Position numbers and translations under genes: made by a program. Below the pieces are notes generated by a model. The model ran no database searches and was not told the origin of the DNA. It saw only the letters and a program-made list of their open reading frames with translations. Shown piece by piece: positions 53,647 to 63,166 of a stretch of DNA of 64,000 nt. Numbering within the stretch: the first letter of the stretch is position 1; each line of letters begins with the position of its first letter. This DNA is from JBEIHX01 sp040381075 (GTDB lineage Bacteria; Pseudomonadota; Alphaproteobacteria; Caulobacterales; Aquidulcibacteraceae): the NCBI GenBank assembly GCA_040381075.1, contig JBEIHX010000017.1, positions 15,935-79,934 of the forward strand, in the 5' to 3' direction.

Positions 53647-54450
53647 ATGACCGGTGTGAACCTCGACAGGTACCAGCGTTTCATTTTCACGCGCAGCGGG
53701 CGCGTCCTGACCGCGTCGATCCGCGGACCAAATCCGGTCAACGGGGTGGACGCGCGGATGCACGAGGAGCTTGCAGACGTCTTCGTCGACCTGCAGCGCG
53801 ACCCCGACAGCGATCTGATCGTGCTGACTGGCGATGGCCGGGCGTTCTGCGCCGGCGGAGACATGGCCTGGTTCGACGCCCAGATCGCCGATCCCTGGAG
53901 CTTTCGCGACATCGCCGCTGACGCGAAGCGGATCATCACAACGCTCCTGGACCTCGAAAAACCAATCATTTGCCGCCTGAACGGCGCGGCGGCCGGGCTC
54001 GGCGCGACGCTGGCGCTGCTGTGCGATGTCATCATCGCCGATGAGACCGCCCGTATCGGCGATCCGCATGTCAAGGTAGGCCTTGTCGCCGGCGACGGCG
54101 GCGCGGTGATCTGGCCCCAGCTCGTGGGCTACGCCAAGGCCAAGGAATTGCTGATGACCGGCGATCTTCTCACGGCCCAGGAAGCCCTCGCGCTCGGGCT
54201 CATCAATCACGTGGCGTCACGCGAGACGCTGGACGCCAAGGTGGCCGAAATGGCGGGCAGGATCCTCGCCAATCCCAAATGGGCGGTGCGGTGGACGAAG
54301 ACCGTCATCAACACCCAGCTCAAGGCGCTTGCCGCCACGACCAACGACGCAGCGCTTGCCTATGAAATTCTGTCCAATATGACGCGGGACAGGGCCGAAG
54401 CCGTCGCCGCCTTCAAGGAGAAGCGCACGCCGAGGCTCACCGGGGAGTGA
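53647..54450 (+). CDS. Enoyl-CoA hydratase/isomerase family protein
   Basis: A 267-residue crotonase-fold protein. The oxyanion-hole motif GRAFCAGGDMAWFD and the second block RLNGAAAGLGATLALLCDVIIADETA are conserved, with GDPHVKVGLVAGDGG following. The catalytic acid position at GDGG appears changed from the Glu of classical hydratases, so substrate and reaction may differ. It overlaps the next gene if GTG at 54447 is its start. Confidence 0.92.
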   Translation: MTGVNLDRYQRFIFTRSGRVLTASIRGPNPVNGVDARMHEELADVFVDLQRDPDSDLIVLTGDGRAFCAGGDMAWFDAQIADPWSFRDIAADAKRIITTLLDLEKPIICRLNGAAAGLGATLALLCDVIIADETARIGDPHVKVGLVAGDGGAVIWPQLVGYAKAKELLMTGDLLTAQEALALGLINHVASRETLDAKVAEMAGRILANPKWAVRWTKTVINTQLKALAATTNDAALAYEILSNMTRDRAEAVAAFKEKRTPRLTGE

Positions 54451-54464
54451 AGGATCGCCGCACC

Positions 54465-55955
54465 ATGGCTGAAACCGCGCCGACAAACGCATCCGACCCC
54501 GATGAGGGCGCGCCAAACCTGGCGGTGCGGCGCATTGGCTTCGTGCTGGGACTGGCGCTCGCCATCGGACTTCAGCTGGCGCCGCGGCCGGATGGCTTGA
54601 GCCCGGAGGCATGGCGGGTCGCGTCGATCGGCCTTCTGATGGCGGTGTGGTGGGTGAGCGAAGCCCTGCCGCTGCCGGTCACAGCCCTGATCCCGCTGGC
54701 GGCGCTGCCCTTGTTCGCCGGTTTCAAGCCGGCCGACGCAGCGGCGCAGTACGCAGATCCGGTCCTCTATCTGTTTCTCGGCGGCTTCCTGATCGCGATC
54801 GCGATCGAGCGCTGGGGCTTGTCCGCCCGCATCGCCTACAGCGTCGTGGCCGCGGCCGGTCCGCGCCCGCGGCTGATTGTGGCGGGCTTCATGATCGCGA
54901 CCGCCTTCATCTCGATGTGGATCTCCAATACTGCAACCTCGATGATGATGACGCCGCTCGCCCTCGGGGTCGCCGGAGCAGCAACGACAGGCGCCGCGGG
55001 CGGGCGCGGCGCGGAGGATCCCCGTTTCGCCTTCGCGCTCATTCTGGGCGTCTGCCATGCTGCGACTATCGGCGGCGTCGGCACGCCGATCGGATCGCCC
55101 ACGAACCTTATTGCGACGTCCTGGCTCGCTGAACAGAAGGGCGTTGAGGTAGCCTTTCTCGACTGGATGGCCGTCGGCATGCCGGTGCTGGCGACACTGC
55201 TGATCGCCTCCTGGTTCATGCTGACCCGCGGCCTGACGACGGACCACGCGGCCGGAACAGCGGCGCAGGCCAAGGTGCGCAGCCAACTTGCCGGGCTCGG
55301 ACCCATGCGCGCCGCCGAGATCCGCGTCGCCCTCGTCTTCGTCACCGTGGCGTGCCTTTGGGTCGGTCAGCAATGGCTCGCCAAACTGCCCGGCCTGTCC
55401 GGACTGTCCGACATGGTCATCGCGATGATCGGCGGTCTGGCCCTGTTTCTGCTGCCGGCCGGGCGCGGCCTCGACCGCGCGCTGTTGACCTGGCAGGATG
55501 CCGCGAAGGTCCCCTGGGGCATCATCCTGCTGTTCGGCGGCGGCCTGGCGCTGGCGGACGCGGCGACCGCAACGGGCCTTGCGGCCTTTCTTGGCGGAGG
55601 ACTGGCTGGGGCCTCGAGCCTGCACCTGATCGTGCTGGTGCTTGGCGTCGTGGCGGTGATGATCTTCATCACCGAATTCGCCTCGAACGTGGCGTCGATC
55701 ACCATGATGCTGCCGATCCTGGGTGCGTTGGTGCTCGCCACCGGTCAGCCGGCGGCGTCCTTCGTCGTGCCGGCCGCCATCGCCGCATCCACCGGCTTCA
55801 TGATGCCGGTCGGGACGGCGGCGAACGCCATAGCATACGGCACAGGGCGGGTGCCGGCCGGCCGGATGATGCGCATTGGTCTGATCCTGAACCTGATCGC
55901 GGCGGCCGTCCTGACGGCGGTCGGCGTGACGATCGCACCGGCAGTGCTAGGCTGA
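54465..55955 (+). CDS. SLC13/DASS-family anion symporter
   Basis: A 496-residue membrane protein with about a dozen hydrophobic segments. Two hairpin motifs typical of the family are WISNTATSMMMTPLALG and FITEFASNVASITMMLPILG (SNT-type), plus GGVGTPIGSPTNLIA. Members move dicarboxylates, citrate or sulfate with sodium. ATG at 54465 has AAGGA upstream; a GTG at 54447 overlapping the previous stop is an alternative. It ends 9 nt inside the convergent membrane-protein gene. Confidence 0.93.
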   Translation: MAETAPTNASDPDEGAPNLAVRRIGFVLGLALAIGLQLAPRPDGLSPEAWRVASIGLLMAVWWVSEALPLPVTALIPLAALPLFAGFKPADAAAQYADPVLYLFLGGFLIAIAIERWGLSARIAYSVVAAAGPRPRLIVAGFMIATAFISMWISNTATSMMMTPLALGVAGAATTGAAGGRGAEDPRFAFALILGVCHAATIGGVGTPIGSPTNLIATSWLAEQKGVEVAFLDWMAVGMPVLATLLIASWFMLTRGLTTDHAAGTAAQAKVRSQLAGLGPMRAAEIRVALVFVTVACLWVGQQWLAKLPGLSGLSDMVIAMIGGLALFLLPAGRGLDRALLTWQDAAKVPWGIILLFGGGLALADAATATGLAAFLGGGLAGASSLHLIVLVLGVVAVMIFITEFASNVASITMMLPILGALVLATGQPAASFVVPAAIAASTGFMMPVGTAANAIAYGTGRVPAGRMMRIGLILNLIAAAVLTAVGVTIAPAVLG

Positions 55956-56648
55956 CGGCCCATCGCGGGCGATGGTGACTTCCAGGCGCGCGCCAATGCG
56001 CCCGGCATGGCGCAGCAGCGTGTGCAGAATGAACGCGACCCCCAGCATTTCCAGTCCTTCCGTAATCGCGGTTGTGAGCACGTCAACCCCGGTCCAGCTC
56101 GGAATGATCCGCTCCAGGATTTCCCACGTGAATGGCGTCACCACGATCTCCCCCGTCACGCCCAGCACAAAGACAAGCCCGCCCAGCGCCAGTCGCACCC
56201 GTGTCTGCAGGGCGACCCCGCCCATGGTGGCCATCAGACCGGCCCCGGTCGCCGCCACGATCGCCGCGAGACCGGCGGCGAACGCAGCAAGCGCGCCTGG
56301 ATGCCCCCGCAGGCGCCAGATCACATGATGCGCCTCGACCAGCTCCTCGACCGCCAGAACCAGCATCGCGGCGGCGATGATTGCGAAGAACAGACGCGCC
56401 CGCCCGCCTGCCTCAGCGCTGTGGACCCACAGCCCCGCGGCGGCGGTTGCAAGCAGGGCCAGGGATGCAAAGAAATCCGCCGGGTTGGCGGCGGCGCGCA
56501 GGTTGAAGAAGCGGTGAAGCCCCGGCATGTCGGCGACATTGAACACAAGCGCAACGCCGGAGACCGCGACATAGGCGAGCGTCAACAGGCTTGCGATCGC
56601 CAGATGCCAGCGCAGAATGGTTCGCGGTGAAAGCGTAAGAACGGTCAT
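55947..56648 (-). CDS. Hypothetical multi-pass membrane protein
   Basis: A 233-residue protein with about six hydrophobic segments (for example LLTLAYVAVSGVALVFNV, LFFAIIAAAMLVLAVEELV, LGGLVFVLGVTGEIVV). A conserved-looking EELVEAHHVIWRL and TWEILERIIPSWTGVD lie in between. I do not recognise the family. It is convergent with and overlaps the SLC13 gene by 9 nt. Confidence 0.75.
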   Translation of the reverse strand: MTVLTLSPRTILRWHLAIASLLTLAYVAVSGVALVFNVADMPGLHRFFNLRAAANPADFFASLALLATAAAGLWVHSAEAGGRARLFFAIIAAAMLVLAVEELVEAHHVIWRLRGHPGALAAFAAGLAAIVAATGAGLMATMGGVALQTRVRLALGGLVFVLGVTGEIVVTPFTWEILERIIPSWTGVDVLTTAITEGLEMLGVAFILHTLLRHAGRIGARLEVTIARDGPSA

Positions 56649-56712
56649 GACCCACTCGAATGCGGCGCGCGCAGGCGCAATGCAAGGCGCAGGCCGCGAC
56701 CACCCCCACTCA

Positions 56713-56772
56713 GGCAGCGACCAGTAAGGCGGCGACCGGCAAGGCGGCGACCGGCAAGGCGGCGACCGGCGG
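56713..56772. repeat. 15-bp tandem repeat, 4 copies
   Basis: GGCAGCGACCAGTAA, GGCGGCGACCGGCAA twice, and GGCGGCGACCGGCGG, with a decayed continuation. It lies in the divergent gap upstream of polA. Confidence 0.9.
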
Positions 56773-56853
56773 GCGGCGACCGGCGGGTGGTCAGGGTCAG
56801 GCGGCGGCGATGGGACAGTGGCGCGGCGCGAGGTTCAGCGATAACACTGCGCC

Positions 56854-59721
56854 ATGACCAAGCCCGCCGCGCCGCCCCTCCACCTCTACCTGATCGACGG
56901 GTCCGGTTACATCTTCCGCGCCTTCCACGCCCTGCCAGCCCTCACACGCGCCAGCGACGGCATGCCGGTCGGCGCCGTCGCTGGCTTCTGCAACATGGTC
57001 TGGAAGCTGCTGCGGGAGGTCAACGCCGGCGAACGACCAACCCATCTCGCCGTTGTGTTCGACAAGTCAGAGGACACCTTCCGCAAAGCGTTCTACCCCG
57101 ATTACAAGGCGCACAGGCCGCCGCCGCCGCCCGATCTGGCGGTGCAGTTTCCCGTGATCAGGGAGGCGACCAAGGCCTTCGGCCTGCCATCCCTCGAATT
57201 GTCCGGCTACGAAGCAGATGACCTCATCGCGACCTATGCCCGCCTCGCGGTCGAGGCCGGCGGGCGGGCGACCATCATTTCCTCCGACAAGGATCTCATG
57301 CAGCTCATCCGCCCGGGCGTGGCGCTCTTCGACCCCATGAAATCCAAACCGCTGGGGGAACCGGAGGTGCTGGACAAGTTCGGGGTGACGCCGGACAAGG
57401 TGATCGACGTTCAGGCGCTCGCCGGCGACAGCGTGGACAACGTCCCAGGCGCCCCTGGCATCGGCGTCAAGACCGCTGCCGAACTCATCAATGCCTATGG
57501 CGATCTTGAGAGCCTGCTGGCGCGCGCGAGCGAGATCAAACAGCCGAAGCGGCGCGAAACCCTGATCACGCATGCTGACCAGATCCGCATCTCAAGGCGG
57601 CTTGTCGCGCTGGACGATCAGGCCCCGCCCCCAGAGCCGATGGATGCATTGGCGCTGGACGACCCCGATCCGGCCCAGCTCACCGCCTTCCTGGAGCAGA
57701 TGGAATTCAAGACGCTCACCCGCCGGGTCAGGGAAGCCTTTCCCGGCGTTCCTGCGCCAGCCGCGCAGGCGGGCCATGCCGGGCCTGAGGGACCGCGGGA
57801 GGGAGCGGCCTGGGCAGAGGCGGCAGGATCGGCGGGCCCCACTGATGACGTCGGCGTCGACTATGAGCGCTATGAGACAGTCAGCGACCTCGCCGCGCTC
57901 GACCGCTGGATCGCGAAGGCCTTCGCCGCCGGCGTCGTGGCTGTGGACACCGAGACAGACGCGCTCTCGGCCACGGCGTCGGGGCTTGTGGGCGTGTCTC
58001 TCGCCGTCGCCCCGAATGACGCCTGTTACATTCCACTGGCGCATCACACCGCCGGTGAGGCGGGGCGGGACCTGTTTGCAGGCGCCGAGGCGCCGCCGCC
58101 CCCGACGCAGATTCCCACAGCCGAGGCGATCGCACGCCTGAAGCCGCTCCTGGAAGATGCAAGCGTGCTCAAGGTCGGCCAGAACATCAAGTATGATCTC
58201 GGCGTCCTGGCGCGCGTCGGCGTCAGGGTCGCGCCCTACGACGACACCATGCTCATCTCCTACGTCCTGGAGACCGGCAAGCATGGGCACGGCATGGACG
58301 AGCTGAGCGAGCTCTTTCTCGGCCACAAGCCCATCGCCTTCAAGGACGTCGCCGGCAGCGGCAAGGCGCAGGTCAGCTTCGACCGCGTCGGCATCGATGC
58401 AGCCACACGCTACGCCGGTGAAGATGCAGACATCACGCTGCGGCTGTGGCGCGTGCTGAAACCCCGGCTGGCGCGTGCGGGTCTGCTGGGGGTCTACGAA
58501 ACCCTGGAGCGGCACATGCCGCACGTGCTGAGCGACATGGAGCTCGCAGGCGTGAAGGTGGATCTCGCCGTCCTGTCCAGGCTGTCGGGTCTGTTCTCCC
58601 AGCGCATGGCCGGTCTTGAGGACGAAGCGCACAGGCTGGCGGGCAAGATATTCAATCTCGCGAGCCCCAGGCAGATCGGCGATATTCTGTTTACAGACAT
58701 GAACCTGCCGGGCGGCAAGCGCACCGCCACCGGAGTCTGGTCGACCGATGCGGACACGTTGGAGGATCTTGCCGCAAATGGCGTCGAGCTCGCCCGCGTG
58801 CTGCTCGACTGGCGACAGCTGGCCAAGCTCAAAGGCACATATACCGACGCGTTGCGCGACGCGGTCAACACGAAGACCGGACGGGTGCACACGAGCTTCT
58901 CGCTGGCCGCAACCACCACCGGGCGCCTGTCGTCGTCAGAACCCAATCTGCAAAACATTCCCATCCGCACCGAAGAGGGCCGCAAGATCCGCGAGGCCTT
59001 CGTGGCGGAGGCAGGCCATGTGCTGATTTCGGCCGATTACAGCCAGATTGAGCTGCGCCTGCTCGCCCATGTGGCGGGCATCGAGAGCCTGCGCAAGGCG
59101 TTCCGCGACGGGCTCGACATTCACGCGATGACCGCCTCGGAAATGTTCGGCGTGCCAATCAAGGGCATGGATCCGATGGTGCGCAGACGCGCCAAGGCAA
59201 TCAATTTCGGCATCATCTACGGAATTTCAGCATTCGGCCTCGCCAACCAGCTCGCCATCCCGCAGTCGGAGGCCGCCGACTACATCAGGTCCTATTTCCA
59301 GAAGTTCCCTGGCATCAGGGACTATATGGAGACGACCAAGGCGACAGCCCGCGAGAAGGGCTATGTCGAGACCATCTTCGGCCGGCGCTGCCACATCCGC
59401 GACATTGCAGCCAAAGCCATGAACCAACGCGCCTTCGCCGAACGCCAGGCGATCAACGCCCCACTGCAGGGCGCGGCGGCAGACGTGATCCGGCGCGCCA
59501 TGGCGCGTATCCCGGGCGCCCTCGCCGAGGCAGGCCTTGCAACGCGGATGCTGCTGCAGGTGCATGACGAACTTGTTTTCGAAGCTCCGCAGGGCGAGGC
59601 TGAGGCGGCGTGCAGGCTTGTCGCGCACGTTATGGAACGTGCAGCCGAACCGGCAGTGCGCCTCAGCGTTCCCCTGGTGGTGGAGGCCCGGGCTGCGGCG
59701 AGCTGGGCCGGAGCGCACTGA
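56854..59721 (+). CDS. polA: DNA polymerase I
   Basis: A 955-residue Pol I. The 5'-3' exonuclease domain (about 1-295) has GYEADDLIATYA and GDSVDNVPGAPGIGVKTA. The 3'-5' exonuclease is active-looking: VVAVDTETDALS, NIKYDLGVLA and YAGEDADITLRLW keep the acidic residues. The polymerase motifs are ISADYSQIELRLLAH (A), RRRAKAINFGIIYG (B) and LQVHDELVFEAP (C). Roles are repair and Okazaki fragment processing. The 14-bp array at 59727 starts 5 nt after its stop. Confidence 0.98.
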   Translation: MTKPAAPPLHLYLIDGSGYIFRAFHALPALTRASDGMPVGAVAGFCNMVWKLLREVNAGERPTHLAVVFDKSEDTFRKAFYPDYKAHRPPPPPDLAVQFPVIREATKAFGLPSLELSGYEADDLIATYARLAVEAGGRATIISSDKDLMQLIRPGVALFDPMKSKPLGEPEVLDKFGVTPDKVIDVQALAGDSVDNVPGAPGIGVKTAAELINAYGDLESLLARASEIKQPKRRETLITHADQIRISRRLVALDDQAPPPEPMDALALDDPDPAQLTAFLEQMEFKTLTRRVREAFPGVPAPAAQAGHAGPEGPREGAAWAEAAGSAGPTDDVGVDYERYETVSDLAALDRWIAKAFAAGVVAVDTETDALSATASGLVGVSLAVAPNDACYIPLAHHTAGEAGRDLFAGAEAPPPPTQIPTAEAIARLKPLLEDASVLKVGQNIKYDLGVLARVGVRVAPYDDTMLISYVLETGKHGHGMDELSELFLGHKPIAFKDVAGSGKAQVSFDRVGIDAATRYAGEDADITLRLWRVLKPRLARAGLLGVYETLERHMPHVLSDMELAGVKVDLAVLSRLSGLFSQRMAGLEDEAHRLAGKIFNLASPRQIGDILFTDMNLPGGKRTATGVWSTDADTLEDLAANGVELARVLLDWRQLAKLKGTYTDALRDAVNTKTGRVHTSFSLAATTTGRLSSSEPNLQNIPIRTEEGRKIREAFVAEAGHVLISADYSQIELRLLAHVAGIESLRKAFRDGLDIHAMTASEMFGVPIKGMDPMVRRRAKAINFGIIYGISAFGLANQLAIPQSEAADYIRSYFQKFPGIRDYMETTKATAREKGYVETIFGRRCHIRDIAAKAMNQRAFAERQAINAPLQGAAADVIRRAMARIPGALAEAGLATRMLLQVHDELVFEAPQGEAEAACRLVAHVMERAAEPAVRLSVPLVVEARAAASWAGAH

Positions 59722-59726
59722 CCCAG

Positions 59727-59824
59727 CCCGATATCTGCAGCCCGATATCTGCAGCCCGATATCAGCAGTTCGGCATCAGCAGTTCGGCATCAGCAGTTCG
59801 GTATCAGCAGTTCGGTATCAGCAG
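59727..59824. repeat. 14-bp tandem repeat, 7 copies
   Basis: CCCGATATCTGCAG twice, CCCGATATCAGCAG, TTCGGCATCAGCAG twice, TTCGGTATCAGCAG twice. It fills almost the whole gap between the stops of polA and the convergent xthA gene. Confidence 0.95.
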
Positions 59825-59840
59825 TCCACTGCCGGACCCG

Positions 59841-60662
59841 TCATAGGCGCAGCCTGGCGACGACAGGAACGTGGTCGCTCGGCCTGTCCCAGTCACGGCA
59901 GTCCGCATGGATGGAGATGGCGTCGCGACCCTGCAGGCGCGCAGACTGCGCCAGGTCGCGGCTCGCCCAGATGTGATCAAGCCGCCGTCCACGATTGCCA
60001 GCCTTCCAGTCGGCGGCGCGGTAGCTCCACCAGGTAAAGAGTTTTTCCGGCTCAGGCGCGGCCTGCCGCATCAGATCCGTCATCCCGCTCGCCGCCAGAA
60101 CGTCGAGCATGGCCCTGGTCTCAACCGGCGTGTGGCTCACCACGCCCAGCAGCTGGCGATGTGACCATACGTCATGCTCCAGCGGCGCGATGTTGAGGTC
60201 GCCAAGCACGATGAGACGCTGTGCGTCCGCCCGCGCCGCATAGTAATCGCCCATGCGGGCAAGAAAATCGAGTTTGTGGGCGAATTTCGGGTTCGCATCC
60301 GGGTCGGGGGCATCCCCGCCGGCCGGCACATAGAGGCAATGGATCTCCACTCCGGCGACCTCGACAGCGAGGGCGCGCGCCTCCCCGGCCCGGCACAGGG
60401 GCGGCGCGGGGCGCGCAATCAAAGGCTCGCGCGAAACCACGCACACGCCATGATAGCCTTTCTGGCCATGGATCGCGACGTGCGGAAATCCGATCTCGCG
60501 AAAGGCGTTGAGCGGGAACTCGCCGTCGCGGCATTTGATCTCCTGCAGACACAGGACATCGATCGGCTGTTCGCGCAGGAGGCGCACGGCCTGGGCAATG
60601 CGCAGTCGAACCGAGTTAATGTTCCAGGTGGCGATCGACAGGGTTCGGGTGGCCTTCGGCAT
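59841..60662 (-). CDS. xthA: Exodeoxyribonuclease III
   Basis: A 273-residue AP endonuclease/exonuclease. The family motifs are IATWNINSVRLR, DVLCLQEIKC, YVPAGG, VLGDLNIAP and the final DRPSDHVPVVARLRL with the catalytic Asp-His. It repairs abasic sites in the same pathway as MutM and Pol I, also in this window. The start at 60662 is set by family length; an upstream ATG at 60707 would add an Arg-rich leader. Confidence 0.96.
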   Translation of the reverse strand: MPKATRTLSIATWNINSVRLRIAQAVRLLREQPIDVLCLQEIKCRDGEFPLNAFREIGFPHVAIHGQKGYHGVCVVSREPLIARPAPPLCRAGEARALAVEVAGVEIHCLYVPAGGDAPDPDANPKFAHKLDFLARMGDYYAARADAQRLIVLGDLNIAPLEHDVWSHRQLLGVVSHTPVETRAMLDVLAASGMTDLMRQAAPEPEKLFTWWSYRAADWKAGNRGRRLDHIWASRDLAQSARLQGRDAISIHADCRDWDRPSDHVPVVARLRL

Positions 60663-60733
60663 GCGCCTGCTTAGCGCGGGATCGCCGGCGCGGCGATGGC
60701 CCCGCAACAGCGTCGAAGGACAGGGACGCCTCA

Positions 60734-60793
60734 GGCCGGGACGCCCAAGGCTGGAACACCCTGGGCTGGAGCACCCTGGGCTGGAGCACCCTG
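60734..60793. repeat. 15-bp tandem repeat, 4 copies
   Basis: GGCCGGGACGCCCAA, GGCTGGAACACCCTG and GGCTGGAGCACCCTG twice, with weaker flanking copies. Upstream of xthA, within a gap that otherwise shows only the terminator at 60871-60911. Confidence 0.88.
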
Positions 60794-60870
60794 GGCAGGC
60801 GGGCCGAAATCAGGCGCACCGGCAGGAGACAGACATTGGAGCGCTAACCGTGGAGCGCCAACCATAAGTC

Positions 60871-60911
60871 AAAAACGACGGACGCCCGATCGCGATGCGA
60901 TCGGGCGTCCG
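60871..60911 (-). terminator. Rho-independent terminator downstream of lolA
   Basis: A perfect 15-bp stem, CGGACGCCCGATCGC and its complement with a GAT loop (60879-60911), is followed on the minus strand by CGTTTTT. It lies about 230 nt past the lolA stop and would end that transcript. Confidence 0.85.
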
Positions 60912-61142
60912 CTGCGCTCTGCGCAGACGCCGGGAGGGGATGGTGCCGGCGCGTCGGTCGCTCAATTTGGATCTGCTTGCGGGGGGACGACGCCGATCCA
61001 AAACTCATGACGCGACCTTAGTGACGTATATGCCACATGCCTGAAAAAAATCAAAGTGAATTGTTTGTCAGACTTGGGTGTTGCAATTTTTCCACATTCC
61101 CACACCAGGGTCCGGGTGCGATGCAGTCGGCGAAGGGACGGT

Positions 61143-61946
61143 TTACTGCAGGACGAAGGTGTTCGGGTCGAGGCGCGCCGCGGTGCGAAGATCGGACAGA
61201 ACCACCCGGGTCACGTATCCCTGCGCGTCAATCACCGACCAATTGCGCAACTCCATCGTCGTCTCGGAGAAATTGAGCGTCAGATCGCCGTCCGCCTGAC
61301 CGCTGCGGTCGCGCGCAGTGATGGAGACCATGCCGTTGTCCCGGCGCACCCGGGTGATGGCGGCGTCCCGCGCCAGATCCACATCCCGCTTCAGAAACAG
61401 CCACAGGGGTGTTGAGCGCAACGGGTAACCCTCGGGGGCCTTGCGCGTGTCGCGATAGCGGATCCGCACGGTGGAGCCGTCAGAAATCACCGACCGGACC
61501 GGGGATTCCGGACCATAATCGAACCTGATGCGTCCAGGTCGCGCAACGAAGAACTGACCGCTGGCGACCGCTCCATTCCAGGCGATCTGGGTAAAGCCGC
61601 CCTGCACCGTCTGCATGCGGGCGATAGACGCGTTGGCGCGGGCGATGGCCGCACTGCGCTGCGCGCCCGTCAGTTCGCCGCCAGCAGCGAGCGCCGCCGG
61701 CGCACCCGGCGCCACAGCGGCAGGCCCAGGGGCCTGGGAAGCCGGCAGACGCGCGCTCAGGGCAGGCGTTGCTGAAGCCTTCGGGCTTTGCGCCGCGCCC
61801 GTCCCAGCCGCCGGGACAGGCGGCTGACCCGGCGCTCGGGCCTGTGTTTCAGGCTGGGTCTGGGCCGGTGTCTGGGCCGGTGTCTGGGCCGCCGCCGCAA
61901 ACGCTGCGGCGGCGACGGTGGTAAGGACAACGAAAAGTCTTATCAT
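61143..61946 (-). CDS. lolA: Outer-membrane lipoprotein carrier protein LolA
   Basis: A 267-residue periplasmic protein. A signal (LFVVLTTVAAAAFAAAA) is followed by a Gln/Thr/Pro-rich stretch with QTPAQTPAQT repeats and an Ala-rich linker of about 90 residues, then the LolA domain from QGGFTQIAWNGAVASGQFFV, with RPGRIRFDY, an intermediate LWLFLKRDVDL and the final RLDPNTFVLQ. LolA carries lipoproteins from LolCDE to the outer membrane. The linker is unusually long for LolA. ATG at 61964 is an alternative start. Confidence 0.9.
   Translation of the reverse strand: MIRLFVVLTTVAAAAFAAAAQTPAQTPAQTQPETQARAPGQPPVPAAGTGAAQSPKASATPALSARLPASQAPGPAAVAPGAPAALAAGGELTGAQRSAAIARANASIARMQTVQGGFTQIAWNGAVASGQFFVARPGRIRFDYGPESPVRSVISDGSTVRIRYRDTRKAPEGYPLRSTPLWLFLKRDVDLARDAAITRVRRDNGMVSITARDRSGQADGDLTLNFSETTMELRNWSVIDAQGYVTRVVLSDLRTAARLDPNTFVLQ
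61859..61894 (-). repeat. 12-bp tandem repeat, 3 copies, coding
   Basis: TCTGGGCCGGTG units encode the QTPA repeats just after the LolA signal peptide. Confidence 0.85.
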
Positions 61947-62150
61947 GGGGCCATCCAAGCGCATGTTTGTGCCGAGAGCTTGAAGCGCTGTCGACCCTTT
62001 CGAGGCGGCGGCGTTCATCCCGCGGTCAGATGGACACATCCGCCGGACCAGGTCAGACATGGCGGACGCAGGCGACACACTGGCCCAAACGGATGGGCCA
62101 GCCCCCCTTCCCGGCCTCTTCCCAGCCTCGTCATTCGTTGCGCAGACGCC

Positions 62151-62218
62151 GGCGCAGGGCAGGACACGGCGCAGGGCAGGACACGGCGCAGGGACAGGCA
62201 AGGCGCAGGTACAGGCAA
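62151..62218. repeat. 17-bp tandem repeat, 4 copies
   Basis: GGCGCAGGGCAGGACAC twice, then GGCGCAGGGACAGGCAA and GGCGCAGGTACAGGCAA. It lies in the gap between mscS and lolA, just past the mscS stop and upstream of lolA. Confidence 0.93.
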
Positions 62219-62234
62219 GGGCGGCGCAGGAGCG

Positions 62235-63071
62235 TCATGCCTTGGGCGGCGTGCGTTCAATATGGTAGGTGACGCTTGTCGGATAAGCGATGGTGACGCC
62301 GCCGGCGTCGAGCGCCAGCTTGAGCCGGAGCAGCAGGTCAGGTCGCAGATCGGGAACGTCCTGTGTCCTGCACCAGGCGCGCGCCTGGATGTTGACCGCA
62401 TGGTCGCCAAGCTTTGTGACTTTCACCCACACCGGCGGATCGCTGCTCACCCGCGGGTCGGCGGCGACGGCGTCGCGGATGATCCCGATCGCGCGGCCCA
62501 TGTCGTCCTCATAGGAAACGCCGATATCCAGATCGATGCGGCGGGTGTCGTGGTGCGTGAAGTTCGTGATCGGGGCGCCCCAGCATTGTCCATTGGGCAG
62601 CACGATCCGGACATTGTCGAGCGTGGCCAGCTCGGTGGTGAAGATGTCGATATTGCGCACCACCCCCTTCTGGCCGGACACCTCCACATAGTCGCCAATG
62701 CGGTAGGGACGGAACAGGATCAGCATGACTCCCGCAGCGACATGCGACAGCGCGCCCTGCAGGGCGAGGCCGATGGCCAGCGCGGCAGCGCCAAGAACCG
62801 CGATGAGACTGGTGGTCTCCACACCGAAACGCGACAGGACGGCGATCGCAACGAGCGCCAACACGCTCCAGCGCACGATCGAGGAGAAGAACGCAGCCAG
62901 CGTCGCGTCCACGTTTCGCAGACGACCCGCCGCGCGACGAACCAGTTCGGCCAGGGCGCCAGAAATCCACAGGCCAGCAATCAGGATGAGGGCGGCCGCG
63001 CCGAGGTTCATCAGGCCCGCCACAAGGACTGTCTGATGTTCGGCCCACAGGCGGGCGATGGCGGCTTCCAT
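62235..63071 (-). CDS. mscS: Small-conductance mechanosensitive channel (MscS family)
   Basis: A 278-residue MscS-type channel with three N-terminal membrane helices; the pore helix is IAVLGAAALAIGLALQGALSHVAAG, followed by the signature FRPYRIGDYVEVSGQKGVVRNI and the beta domain (VRIVLPNGQCWGAPITNF). It opens under osmotic downshock. The short N-terminus matches the E. coli type. Start at 63071. It lies upstream of lolA on the same strand. Confidence 0.95.
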   Translation of the reverse strand: MEAAIARLWAEHQTVLVAGLMNLGAAALILIAGLWISGALAELVRRAAGRLRNVDATLAAFFSSIVRWSVLALVAIAVLSRFGVETTSLIAVLGAAALAIGLALQGALSHVAAGVMLILFRPYRIGDYVEVSGQKGVVRNIDIFTTELATLDNVRIVLPNGQCWGAPITNFTHHDTRRIDLDIGVSYEDDMGRAIGIIRDAVAADPRVSSDPPVWVKVTKLGDHAVNIQARAWCRTQDVPDLRPDLLLRLKLALDAGGVTIAYPTSVTYHIERTPPKA

Positions 63072-63166
63072 GGCTGCTTCCTTGCATCGGCGACGCGCGA
63101 TGGGCGGCGGATTCGTCGCACTGCGCAAGGCTGCGCCCGGAGCGCGAACAGAGCTAGCCTGTCCAC

